A stretch of DNA of 64,000 nt from Mangifera indica (GCF_011075055.1 NC_058146.1:11705820-11769819), one strand, 5' to 3'. Shown: positions 46,001 to 56,992, numbered from the stretch's first letter. Notes: generated by a model not told the origin, from the letters alone. Translations and numbers: made by a program.

Positions 46001-46572
46001 TCCAACCATCCCACAACCCCCACCACGAAGACACTTAAGACAACCCCCTCCACCTGTACACCATGGAGAAGAGTTGATAATTGATAGTGATTCTAGTGAA
46101 GGGGAGCGATTTACAGCCCGTAGAAGAAACTTTGATGATGACCAAGGACTTAAAATAGACATACCAGAGTTTGAAGGCAGTCTTAGTCCGGATGACTTCA
46201 TGGATTGGTTACATACTATTGAGAGGGTATTTGATTATAAAGGGTATTCTGAAGAGAAGAAGTGCAAGGTAGCTATTTTAAAGTTTAAGGATTATGCATC
46301 TCTTTGGTGGGAAAATTTGAGAAAACAAAGAGATCGGGAGGGTAAGAGTAGAGTGAGGACGTAGGAGAAATTAAAGAAACTCCTCAAAAAGAGATTTTTG
46401 TCGGAGAACCACAAGCAAGATCTCTACCTCAAACTTCATACACTCAAACAAGGAGACAATAATGTGGAAGTATACATTAGAGAGTTTGAGAAACTCATGA
46501 TGAGGAGTGAACTTCCAGAACTTAAGGAGCAAACTATTGCTAGGTTCCTTGGGGGCCTAAGGAGCAAACTCA
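46001..46572 (+). pseudogene. Inverted CRM-type gag fragment
   Basis: The plus-strand frame opens at about 46,001 with a Pro/Arg-rich stretch ([14 protein letters not shown]). It continues [33 protein letters not shown], a TAG at 46,362, and then KLKKLLKKRFLSENH through RFLGGLRSKLS at 46,572, where Copia integrase codons follow in the same frame. This is the retrotran_gag capsid core of a Gypsy element. It lies in the opposite orientation to the pol sequence to its left and lacks its own start and zinc knuckle. Confidence 0.85.
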
Positions 46573-46577
46573 GTTGT

Positions 46578-47866
46578 TCTCTTGGCAAGGCTACAAAGTT
46601 ACCCTTTGCTCCTAGTTCTTTTAATGTAAAAGCTTTTTTCGATTTAATACATGCTGATTTATAGGGTCCGTCACCATCTTTGTCTAGGTTAGGATATAGA
46701 TATTTTGTCTTGTTCATAGATCATTATACACGGTTTACTTGGGTATTCTTTTTGCGCGCTAAATCTGATCTTACCAATATTGCAAAAGCCTTTATCAATA
46801 TGGTTGAGACACAATTTGGCAAAACCATTAAGATTTTCTGCTATGATTTTGGCGGAGAATTTTGTTCTTCTCAACTTACCAATTTTTTTCAAGAAAAAGG
46901 AATTTTGCATCAATTCTCGTGTCCCCATACCCCAGAACAGAATGGTGTTGTTGAAAGGAAGAATCGTCATGTCGTTGAAATTGCTCGTACTCTCTTTCTT
47001 GAATCCCATGTTCCACATAGTTTTTGGGTAGAAGCTATTCAGACAACTGTTTTTCTTATCAACCAACAACCTACCCCTGTGCTTAAACATAACACACCTT
47101 GGTTTTCTCTGTTTAAGAAACCCCTTAGGTACTCTTATCTTCGAGTCTTTGGTTGTGTTTGTTTTGTCCTCCTGCCTCCAAATGAACACACAAAATTATC
47201 TCCTAAAGCAGCGAAATGTGTATTTCTTGGTTATAGTGACAAACATAAAGGATATCTTTGTTATGATTTTTAAGCAAAAAAAATGCGCATTTCTCGCCAT
47301 GTCATTTTTTTTTAGAATTTGTATTATTTTTCCTCTTCTGTTGTGACTCCTCCCTTATCTCCTGATAACTCAATTTCTTTTCTGCCTTCATTTTCTAATA
47401 ATAATTCTATGAATGGTTTAGAAACTAATTTTTCAAGTTCATCAGTGAATATACTGCAAATGCCTCAACGTGATCATAATTTTGAAGGCCCACAATCTTT
47501 GCAATCATCAACCACACCATCTCATTCCTCCAACCAACCACGTCGCTCAACCCGTTCTAATTTTGGACAACCTCCAAACCGGTATGGTTACTTTCCGGAA
47601 CAGTATGGTCTATTTTCGAAATGGTATGGTCCTTATATGGCTTATCTTAGTACTCTTGAATCCATTTTCATACCATCTACCTATAAGCAAGCAACAGATA
47701 ATGCATATTGGAAGAGTGCCATGGAAGATGAAATTTTGGCTCTTAAGACAAACTATACTTGGGACTTAGTTCCTGCACCACCTGATGTCTCTTTAATTGG
47801 TAGTAAATGGATCTATACTATTAAACTCAAACCTGATGGTTCTCTTGATAGGTATAAAGCCAATTA
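46578..47866 (+). pseudogene. Copia integrase core and RT N-terminus
   Basis: It resumes the Copia integrase with FDLIHADL (first catalytic Asp), a TAG where Trp is expected, then DHYTRFTWVFFL, CYDFGGEF (second Asp kept) and NGVVERKNRH (Glu kept). The C-terminal part has VFGCVCF and KCVFLGYSDKHKGY up to a stop at 47,271. A Ser/Pro-rich linker follows (47,319-47,600), then the RT start (WKSAMEDEILAL, GSKWIYTIKLKPDG) to RYKA at 47,860. A single missing base there shifts the frame before LVAQGYTQEYG. Integration and cDNA synthesis would need these lesions absent. Confidence 0.85.
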
Positions 47867-49252
47867 GTGGCTCAAGGCTACACACAGGAGTATGGTATTG
47901 ATTATGAATATACGTTTTCTCCAGTTATGAAGATGACCACAGTTAGAACTCTATTAGCTATTGTATCCGCCAAAAGATGGTCTTTGCATCAAATGGATGT
48001 CAAAAATGCTTTCTTGCATGGTGATTTACATGAAACTGTGTACATGAAGCCTCCACTAGGATACCCACTCTCTAATCCAAATTTGGTGTGTAAACTTCGC
48101 AAGTCTCTTTATGGACTCAAACAAGCCCCTCGTGCATGGTTTGAGAAATTTTCATCTACAATTAAACAAGCTGACTTTCAACAAAGCTCTAATGATCACT
48201 CATTATTCATTTCTCATTCCTCTAATGGTATCATTGCATTGCTAGTATATGTCGATGATATGGTTATTACAGGTAATGATCAGAAAGGTATCAACAAGCT
48301 CAAACATTTTCTTCAATCCTCCTTCCATATGAAAGATCTTGGGAAATTGACTTATTTATTGGGTTTGGAAGTCTCTCAATCAGAAGATGGGGTATCTCTC
48401 AGTCAACAAAAGTATACTGCAGATTTAATCAAATTGGCCAATCTTCCCAATAACCAATCTTGTGCTACCCCAATGGAATTCAATTTGAAATTAACCAAGG
48501 ATGCTAGTCCACCATTGCCTAATCCTACTCTGTACAGACGTCTTGTTGGCAGCCTCATATATCTTACAATCACTCAACCCGACATTTCATATGTTGTCCA
48601 AGTAGTGAGTCAGTTTGTTTCTGAACCTCGTAAGTTACATCTCTTAGCCCTTTATCGAATCATTCGGTACCTTAAAGATACTTTGGGACGCAGTCTATTT
48701 TTTCCTTCCATTTCTTCTCTTGAACTAGTGGCATTTGCTGATGCTGATTATGTTGGGTGTGTTGATACATGCCGTTCTACTACCGGTTGGTGTGTCTTCT
48801 TGGGGTCAACACCTATTTCATGGAAGTGAAAAAAGCAAGACCGGGTTGCTAAATCTTCCACTGAAGCAGAATATCGTTCCATGTCATTAGTTAGTTCAGA
48901 AATTGTTTGGCTTCGTCGACTTCTTTTGGATTTTGGTGTTTCATCTAATCAACCGACTTCTTTTTATGCTGATATCATCAGTGCTATTCGCATAGCCACT
49001 AATCCTGTTCACTATGAACGTACGAAACATATTGAGGTTGATTGCCATTACATCTGTGAACTTGTGCAAGACCAAACTCTTCAACTTTATCACGTGCCTT
49101 CTCAAGATCAAATTGTAGATTTGCTAACCAAATCTATGACATCTGCTCGACACAAGTATTTCGTTGACAAATTTGATACAACCTTTGCTAATCGATCTAA
49201 CAAGAACTATAACAATCTATTGGAATCTTGCCCAAAGATCTATCTAGCATAA
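47867..49252 (+). pseudogene. Copia reverse transcriptase and RNase H, nearly intact
   Basis: The first 320-codon frame carries RT: MDVKNAFLHGDL (43-54, first catalytic Asp), YGLKQAPRAW (82-91), and LVYVDDMVITGN with YVDD at 128-131. RNase H follows (VAFADADYVG, STTGWCVFLG), then a TGA at 48,827 in ISWK.KKQ where Ser is expected. The second frame (48,881-49,252) continues EYRSMS-type text, NPVHYERTKHIEVDCHYI and VDLLTKSMTS. The last ~20 codons may be non-Copia read-through into the adjoining LTR. Only one stop separates two otherwise conserved blocks, so this copy is young. Confidence 0.9.
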
Positions 49253-50039
49253 ACCAAAAGAATTAGAACCCTCTTGTTATCTAACAACAAGGAACTCTAA
49301 TTATCAAAGAAAGAATTCAGAACTTTCTCAAGAAATGAATTCAAAGAAAACTCTCACAAGAACTTTGGAGAAATTCAGAATTTTGGATTAAAATCAAGTT
49401 TCCATAATCTTGAGTTTAATACATATATATATGTTGCTTCTAACCCTAAAAAATGAAATAAATCCTTTAAAAAAAAAGAAAATAACAACTCATGACAACT
49501 AAGCACTCTTCTAATTAAACTAGGATTCCTAGTTAAACTAGGATAACAATTAGATAATAACTAAACAAGCTTTCCTAATTAAACTAGGATAACAACTAGA
49601 TAATAACTAATCACAAAAGGGCTAGTTGAATTGATGTGACTTGGGCTTCTATATGCATATTTGACTAAGCCCAACATGTGCTCCTTGCTGCCCTTAGACC
49701 AATTCATGTATTTGGGCTCCTTGTGTTAAAGTAAGCTCTTTTAATTCTTCAAATTGAATTAAATGCACAAGCCTTGAACTACACTCCATGCTTGTCATGT
49801 CGTTGACCATGAGTTCCTTTTTGACTTCACTTGGACTCTTTCCCATAAGCTTCAAATGGCTTTGAACAAGCCCAATGATTGTCGTTTTCATCTTCTTGGC
49901 TCTTGCTCGTGTAATTGGGCCTCCGTCATAGCTCAATGGATCCAACTTCTTCGTGTTTGTTGAAGTAGAATTTGAACCTCCATCGTTATGCTTCCCCATG
50001 TGCGAATTTGGTGAAGTTATCCCTTGATTATTCGCATCA
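49231..50039 (-). repeat. CRM-3 LTR (left edge approximate)
   Basis: On the minus strand the LTR begins TGATGCGAATAATC after the purine tract GAGGAAGGGGGGAG (50,040-50,053). It contains a repeated ACTAGGATAACAAYTAGATA module at 49,520-49,605. The left edge next to Copia RNase H has no second copy to confirm it. Confidence 0.65.
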
Positions 50040-50254
50040 CTCCCCCCTTCCTCAAAAGGATTCGACCTCGAATCTCCACCTGCATAATCAAAAGGAAGAA
50101 GGTCAGAAACATTAAAGGTTGCACTAACATTATACTCACCAGGGAGATCTAATTTATATGCATTGTCATTAATCCTTGCAACAACTTGAAAAGGTCCATC
50201 TCCTCGTGGGTGAAGTTTAGATCGCCTTTGCAAAGGGAACTGTTCTTTGCGCAA
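49694..50254 (-). pseudogene. CRM-3 pol tail with CR-type motif
   Basis: This 186-codon minus-strand frame has RKEQFPLQRRSKL (residues 2-14), DGPFQVVARINDNAYKL and VSATFNVSDLLPFD. Inside the 3' LTR it reads GGPITRARAKKMK, the CR-type motif that marks CRM chromoviruses and is thought to help guide integration to centromeric chromatin. The frame is open only because the element is cut at 50,254, where LINE sequence begins. The integrase core is absent. Confidence 0.8.
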
Positions 50255-51345
50255 ATGGGCTTAGATTGAATCCCACAACTGTCATCGATTACCTGGATCA
50301 GAAAAACCATATACAAAAGTAATAGTAAAAGTAGTTCCATCAGAAAGTCTAGTTACCCCATAAGTAATCTTCTAAAAAGAACTCTAGATACTACTAATGT
50401 TATAAATAGAAGGATCTCAACAAACCAACACATAGCACGTTATAGATTCTATGGCATTAGATAGATATTTCCAAGAAGGAAATATCACTGACACTATATA
50501 ATCCAAGTATATGTACTCTACTTTAGTCTTTAGCAGACCCATTAAACCCAAGGAGAAATTAGCAACCCAACTCTCTGTTTTGTTTAGCCATTGAGGCCTT
50601 TAATATTCTAGCTTCCTATCATATGGAAGTGGAATAGAAACAGTTAAAATATCAAACTACCTTCGAGTCTGAAGCCTTGTACCCCTCTTACTCTTTCCTC
50701 TGGTCTTCGGTGTAACAAGTGGTGAAGCAACTACCTTTGAGTTATTCTTTAATGCTTTCAAGGTAATGGTTGGGTCCATGCTACTGTCCAATAAGGCAAA
50801 ATGGTTGGGCAACTCTGATAAGGATGTTAACTTGTTTATAACACACTCACTAATGCCTAAAAGATGATCCCAATCCTTCCAATAGTAATCAGATTGTCTG
50901 GATCAGAGTTAGAATCTAATGAGATACCCTAGTCTTTATCTATTACTAACACTATGGCTAAAGGTCCCACTGTATCTTCTCTCAAGTAGAGATCAACTAT
51001 CTTATCTATACCCAGATTTGAAGGTTATTGTATGTCTGATATCTTTATCTCTAGTACTTGAACATTTCTTATAATGGTCTCAAGATTACCTCTAGTCTCC
51101 TCAATTACCAATGAGTCTATAACTACAACTTCCCCTTTATCTATACTTGTGGTTGGAACTGAAGTATTAATTGAGACTTCATTTGTTTCTCCTTGAGGTT
51201 GCCCTTTCGCCTCCCCCTCTTTGGGCAAACTATTATGACCAAATAAACAACATTTAGTACATCACTTTGATTTTCACTCATACCCCACTCTAACTTGAAT
51301 GAGGGTTTGGAGATAAACAACATTGTATCTCAAATTTCTGTAAAG
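50255..51345 (-). pseudogene. LINE ORF1 zinc knuckle to ORF2 endonuclease start
   Basis: Minus-strand reading from about 51,345 gives the end of a DUF4283-type ORF1 domain, a knuckle CTKCCLFGHNS near 51,250 (last Cys replaced), and a long Glu/Thr/Ser-rich spacer (67-codon frame 51,025-51,228). After many stops it reaches endonuclease text TITFVYGFSDPGNR and QLWDSI ending at 50,255. The next expected endonuclease motifs (YTW.N, SDHS) are found at 40,790-41,148 on the same strand, so the LINE was split by the LTR-element block. ORF1 binds the LINE RNA. This copy is dead. Confidence 0.7.
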
Positions 51346-51390
51346 GAATCTTCTCAACATCAAGTTCTACACATACACATGCACAGACAC

Positions 51391-51550
51391 TTGGCCTGCA
51401 TTCGATTAGGACAAAAGCACACCCCTAAATCCTATCTGATAACAAGAAGTAGTTATAAACTTGGCGTGCATTCGATTAGGACAAAAGCACAAACAAGTGG
51501 TATGCATAGAGGCAAACCACACCCCTAAATCCTATCTGATAACAAGAAGT
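51391..51550. repeat. Two-copy direct repeat of 60 bp, second copy with a 30-bp insert
   Basis: Copy 1 is 51,391-51,450 (TTGGCCTGCATTCGATTAGG onwards, ending AACAAGAAGT). Copy 2 is 51,461-51,490 plus 51,521-51,550, split by 30 extra bases. Only one substitution is visible between the shared parts. Confidence 0.9.
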
Positions 51551-51830
51551 AAACATAAAACATAAAAGACATTCTTGCTTGTTAAAGTGAGGCAATCAAG
51601 GTGAAAGATGATATGGGTAATGATCCTCAGAGGTGGTAGAGTGAAGATAATAAGCAGTAGAGATGCATCAGCAAGCAATCAACAGATTTGGAGTGGGTTA
51701 AGAGAAAAATGTGACAAGGAAACAACGATAAAATGAAGTAGAAAAAATGAAACTCTGGTAAGAAAGTTGAACGAAATTGAGGCGTCAATGCATAATAGCC
51801 AGTAATCGATACGAAATACCAATCAATAGA
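51551..51830. other. Unassigned sequence
   Basis: No domain or repeat recognised. It lies between the 60-bp repeats and the truncated RT of the family-B Gypsy. A minus-strand frame continues through it only by chance. Confidence 0.3.
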
Positions 51831-54270
51831 TTTTAGTTCAATCCAAGTTGAAAGCATTTTTCTCAAAGCTTTTTTCCCTCCTAGACAATCTTGAAACACC
51901 CTATTCATTAAATTCACAAAGACCATTGGTACATTCGTTAAACTAAAGAGCATTACCATAAATTCATAGTGTCTATTTCTTGTTCAAAAAGCTATCTTCG
52001 GAAGATCTTTCTTTGCTACCATGACTTGATAGTGTCTTGACCTAAAATCAATCTTTGAAAATATCGAAGAACTTTTAGCTAATCAAATAAATAATCAATA
52101 TATGGTAGTGGATATTTGTTCTCAATGGTAACCTTGTTTAACTCTCATAATTGATACACATACGAATTGATCCATCCTTCTTTTTCACAAAGAAGATCAA
52201 TACGTCCTAAGATGAATGGCTCAGTTGTATAAATCCACTATCTAGTAATTCTTGTAACTACTTCTTTAACTCTTAAAGCTCTACTAACACTATCTTATAT
52301 GGGACTTAAAAAAAGGTGTTGTACCTAAGGCTAACTTTATACTAAACTCCACCTCTCTTTCTAGTACCAATCTAGGTAACTCATTTAGGAATATATCAGG
52401 AAACTCACACACCACCAAAAAGAGTTACAAACTCAAGGCGATTTCCTCTGGTTTACTTACCAAATGAGTTAGGTACCTTAAACACCCTTTCATTAACATT
52501 TTCCTAACTTTTAAGTTGTTGATCATTAGGCTTAATACTCAGCTTTCAACAAATGAGAATTCTTCACTGTTTTCTAACAAAAACCAAGCTTTCTTCTTCT
52601 TGCAATTTATCTTAGCTTTATAATGACTCAAGAATTCATGCCTAATATTATATCGAAGTCTGATATGCCAAACACTATCAAGTCTACCGCCATCTTTTAC
52701 CTTCTAAAGAACATTGTCTTACCCAACAACATATCGTTACTTTCAATTTTATCTCTATCTAGCATCTTTATAGTAATGTCAAATACTATAGTATGCTCTA
52801 ACATTTGCCTTTCCATAACCCCTCGAGCAATAAAGCTATGAGTAGCACCATAATCTATTAATGTATATAAAGGGAAAGAATGAAGAATTAACTGACCAAT
52901 CATAGTAGATAGGTTGGCCATAACTTGAGTTCGAGTCACTGCATAGACTATTTTTTCCCCCAACTATCTACCCTATTAGGACTGGTACTATTACAGTACA
53001 CTTATGAGCAAAATGTCCTGGTTATCTACATCTAAAATAAATCCTTTGAGCAACTACACACTCACCAATGTGTCTATAGCCATATTTCTAATATACAGGG
53101 ATCTATTCTCATCTTAGTGGTACTTCCAGCCTAAGTTGTTCCTTACTTCTTGACCTCTTACTCTTCTAACCTCTCTTAGAACCTCAAGACTGGAAGCTCC
53201 TCTTACCTTGATTGTCTTTGCTACCTTTGATGTTATGACCATTATGATTGTTTCCCAAATGACTACCCCTAAGGTCGTATAGGTCATGACTCTAAGTTGG
53301 TGGAACATATTTATAGGATCTAGCAAGGTTATCTTCTCAATCTCATGGCCTTTTTGAGCTCTGCCTACTACCCTAGTATAGGATTTGGGAAGGTTATCTT
53401 CCATCAACACATCTTTGGTAATGCCAACTTTGAGCCCATTGATGAAGATCCATGTCTTCCCCTTATCAATTTTGACCACACCTAAGGCATATCAGACTAA
53501 GGAGTTCAACTTGATAAAGAACTCTGTAACTGTCATATCTTCCTAACTTAATCTGAGGTACTTCTATGCCTCGACATATGGCATATTAGCTCCTAGAAAC
53601 TCTCTCTCAAAATCCCCTCTAAAATTAGTCTATGTTACAGTATCAGTCTACTAGGCATCCTTAAATGCTCTCCACCACGCCGTGACATTGACCTTTATCA
53701 ACTAACTGGCATTTTGGATCTTTTTTTATTTGACGTTTCAAATAGCTCTTTGGCGTCTAGCCAATCCTCAGCTAATATAACATCTTTGTTTGCCTTATGA
53801 AACTCTGAGGACTAGTACCTACTAACTAGGTTGAAAATATGATTAATTTGGCCTTTGTGGCCTCACATTACCCCTGTCTTAGTAAACATTCACCCACTGT
53901 CTCTTGATGGGGTGGTATGTCATATATAGAGGGATATTGCTCAGCCAATAGTGGTACTAGCATATAGTGACTCACACTTTTAGAGGTCTCATCATCTATG
54001 CGAGGTGTTGTAACTACACCCAACATAGGTCCTTAAGTTACATCTTGGCTTTTCTCCAAAGCTAGAATCTCATCAACCTCATCATTACCTATTAGTCTCT
54101 TAGATCTCTTCACCCTAAAATCAATCACATAGCCTCAATTATAAATAATACTATTTAAATAGAGGTCATACTCTACTTACAGCGATTGGCAAATAGGAGC
54201 AATTGGCATTGCATGAGGGGTTTCAAATGATTATACATGTACAAAATCACTTTTAGGGTTCCCAAAATCG
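51831..54270 (-). pseudogene. Gypsy B2 gag, protease and RT N-terminus, broken
   Basis: Downstream of the primer site at 54,272 (minus strand) gag runs to about 53,000, with its clearest frame at 53,114-53,479 (GHEIEK region) and a damaged knuckle near 53,030 (RCR.PGHFAHKC, first Cys read as Tyr). Protease is in an 88-codon frame at 52,697-52,963 with TLIDYGATHSFIA (Asp kept; the usual Ser/Thr is Tyr). RT begins near 52,200 and reads FMVMLFSLTNVPMVF and NLMNRVFQ up to about 51,850, before the catalytic box. The rest of pol is deleted. Motifs fit Tekay/Del chromoviruses. Confidence 0.75.
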
Positions 54271-54271
54271 T

Positions 54272-54283
54272 GCTTTGATACCA
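54272..54283 (-). other. Primer-binding site of Gypsy B2
   Basis: On the minus strand TGGTATCAAAGC lies four bases after the LTR end, close to the initiator tRNA-Met site. It fixes the orientation of family-B elements and identifies the LTR at 54,288 as a 5' LTR. Confidence 0.85.
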
Positions 54284-54287
54284 TAAA

Positions 54288-56072
54288 TATAACATCTCTA
54301 TTTGAGAACTTAAAACTATCTAGAATATATACCTCGAGAAACGTGACCTATAAAAGTTTCATAATATGTTATCACACTTATTAAATGCAATACATTGAAA
54401 ACAGATCGACTATCCAAAACATGTATTAACAAATTTAATATGATGATTAAAACACTATCTGAAAAACATATATGAAACCATCAAAATGCTAATACGAGTC
54501 CATATAAACCCATGCAAAACAAACATGTATTAAATCCAAATGCATTAATACATATAAAAGAATTCATATGAATACAATGAACAATTTATAAATAAAGACA
54601 TTAAGCCTTTGCCCTCATACGCCTATTGAGTTGTACTGCTAGTCCTTCCATTGCCACTTAGTTGTTCCAAAACCCTACCTATAAAATCACATGATAAACA
54701 CATGAATGAATTTACATTTAGTAAGTAACAAAAGTAATACATGAAGTAATGTTATTTCTTTCATATTAAAGTCTATGGATGTTTTTCCAGTATCCCAGAT
54801 GCCTATCCAGATCATCTTAGTGTCTAGCGTGTTTACTCATATAACGAGGTGTCATCTCGAATAACAAACCCTTATGAAGTATCTCAATATCCCAAACATC
54901 ATGTGAAAGCCTATGACATTCTTATGACATCCCAAATGTCATTATTATATGTAATTCATACATATGCTGACCAAAATTAGGTTGATGAGATAATATTACC
55001 CATATAGTGGTACACCGAGCCTTTCTTATCTTTGCACATGCATCCTAAATGCTACAATGCCCATTGTTAATATAGAATCACATAAATTTACTAGCCCTAT
55101 TGCTTTCACTGCCACTCTACACACAGTTTGGTGGCTTGTAGCATTATTGTACATCATATCTAAACTTTCAACTTAAACATGATATAGTCGAGGTAACTTT
55201 CATCGTCCACATAGTCGAGCACACCCTTATTCATTTCCATCACCAACAACTCTTATTAGGGTCTTATTGTTGGCTTTCCTCTATAAAAATCCCTTATAGA
55301 CATAAATTTCTCATTTCTCTAATCCAGTTATTCATAACAAAGCTTTATATATTCTTTATCAATTATAAATGTGTTCATTTCCAAGTTTTTCTAAATATAT
55401 ATGAGTGTTTAACCTTTACGCACGAGCGTATGTTACCTAATTTACACGGTATGTGTCCTAAACACACAAGAGTGTATCCTTGGTATAGGGCATATAACCG
55501 TTTATCCTATACCATATAGACATGTGTCTATTCCCAATTCTACATTCTTGTGTATTCACTCTATACGATTAGAATTTCCCTGAAAGCACACGAGTGTGTG
55601 TCACTGAAATCCTAGAATTGTTATAATTTCGAACCCAGTTTTCTTACACTTTTCAGACCTTCATATATAACTAAAACACTTCTAATAAAACATGTTTCAT
55701 AACCAACACTTTACCATACAGTTTTATTCCACACTATAACCATGAATCAATAATTTAACCATCACCAATATGGCACAACACATATCCTAAATTCATATCC
55801 ATCATACATTACTTACATAAATTATCAATATATACATATAACTATCCTAACTAATCAAACCTCATGTGCATATTAAATTCAAAAGCAATTCAATGCAAAA
55901 AAATCACAAGAAATCATGCTACTTACCTTGGTACGATGATTATAATAGTCTTCTCGTGGCTTAAAATGGTTCCAAAGGCTTATCTCTTAGCAAGACATGT
56001 CTCTAGCACTCTCCAATCATTTTTTCTCTCTTATTTAGCTAAAAGGAATTTCACAAAAAAGTGAGTGTTGCA
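54288..56072 (-). repeat. 5' LTR of Gypsy B2
   Basis: About 1,785 bp. The plus-strand left edge TATAACATC is a decayed TGTAACACC, and the right edge GAGTGTTGCA gives TGCAACACTC as the minus-strand start. It parallels 39,325-40,765 and 10,820-11,691. CACACGAGTGTGTGTC-type motifs lie at 55,420-55,600. A 66-codon plus-strand frame at 55,864-56,064 has no domain. Confidence 0.8.
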
Positions 56073-56094
56073 TATCAAATCTATCATACAAGTT

Positions 56095-56410
56095 ATCATA
56101 CATGCTACTAGTCAGGGTGTATACTACCATGAGCTCTTTCTCAAAAGCCTCCTTAAACTCGGCCCAAGTTATCATGTCAATCTGTCATACACATTTTAAA
56201 GCTCGCCACTAAATCTTAGTATCAACTCTTATCAACTACGTAACATATCAGATCTTTTCATAATTTGTCATCTCAAAACAGCTTCATCACCTCTTCTATG
56301 ACCTTTAGCCAATCCTCAACTGATACTAAACCTACAACTATTCTAAAGAACTCTAAGGGCTAATGTCTACTTGTTAATCTAAAAATTGGGTGGATTTGTC
56401 CTTTGTGTAT
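56095..56410 (-). pseudogene. Gypsy gag fragment
   Basis: The minus-strand sequence parallels the B2 gag at 53,590-53,870, sharing words such as TAGCCAATCCTCA and the GGACAAAT/GGCCTTTGTG region. It is a second, separate piece of the same type of gag, with no open frame of note. It lies between the B2 LTR and a Copia-A LTR. Confidence 0.6.
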
Positions 56411-56414
56411 GGTT

Positions 56415-56992
56415 TTCAAGACACTGATAACTAGTAGTGCAGCGAAATAAAAAATTTAAAAATAAAAAAAATCCCAAAAACCCTATCTAAGATACCTTTT
56501 TTAGAAATACATTTATGAACATGTAAAGCACTTATACAGTTTTTTAGGTTTATACCTACATTGGTGGCTCCTTTAAATCTTGACATGGCTTAAAATTGAA
56601 TGTTATCCAACCCTTGAGAGGTGGCACCTTGATATCGATGCGGAGTATGAACATATAAGAGGCAATCTAAGGAGAAGGTTACTAAGGCTTTTTTGTTGGA
56701 TTAATCATGTTCATGGAAAAATGTAAGAAAATCAAAACCTGTGGCTAAGGTTTCTTTAGGTATGTTTTGTATTATAGTTGTAATTCTAACACACACTTTT
56801 ATATGTGTAGGTGTCTTAGTGTAGCAAGGATTTCATCCAAACCTAGTACTCTCAACACATATGCACAATTGGCATGTAAACATGCATAACCGACATGTTT
56901 CAAACTATGCACCGGTGGCATATAAATTATGCTACCTAACATGATTTTATGCCTTCCATGGCTGGAGAATATTTTGCCCAGTCGTGTCATGC

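Larger units (their letters stand above)
43152..46572 (-). mobile_element. CRM-like Gypsy element 2, rearranged, nested in Copia integrase
   Basis: The left portion is minus-strand: 3' LTR (44,064 down to 43,152), integrase, RNase H and the RT C-terminus up to about 46,000. There the sequence switches to gag in plus orientation (46,001-46,572) and stops inside gag at the duplicated GTTGT. There is no 5' LTR, primer site, protease or RT catalytic core. An inverted gag block next to a flanking 5-bp repeat implies a chimeric or rearranged cDNA. Confidence 0.85.
41149..49230 (+). mobile_element. Short-LTR Ty1/Copia element (Ale/Retrofit-like), well preserved
   Basis: Order: 5' LTR of about 240 bp, abutting primer-binding site, gag with UBN2-type and two CCHC knuckles, protease, integrase, RT and RNase H. 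The pol is interrupted by CRM-2 at 43,152-46,572. Without it only a few stops and one frameshift break the polyprotein. No 3' LTR is visible: the sequence passes into a CRM-type LTR near 49,200-49,230. The short LTR and the RNase H text (STTGWCVFLG) suggest an Ale/Retrofit-type lineage. Confidence 0.85.

Noticed and set aside
45995..46201. N-terminal extension of the CRM-2 RT frame as a new protein domain
   Set aside because: The frame is open by chance through the antisense strand of the inverted gag block, which gives a clear gag protein on the plus strand.
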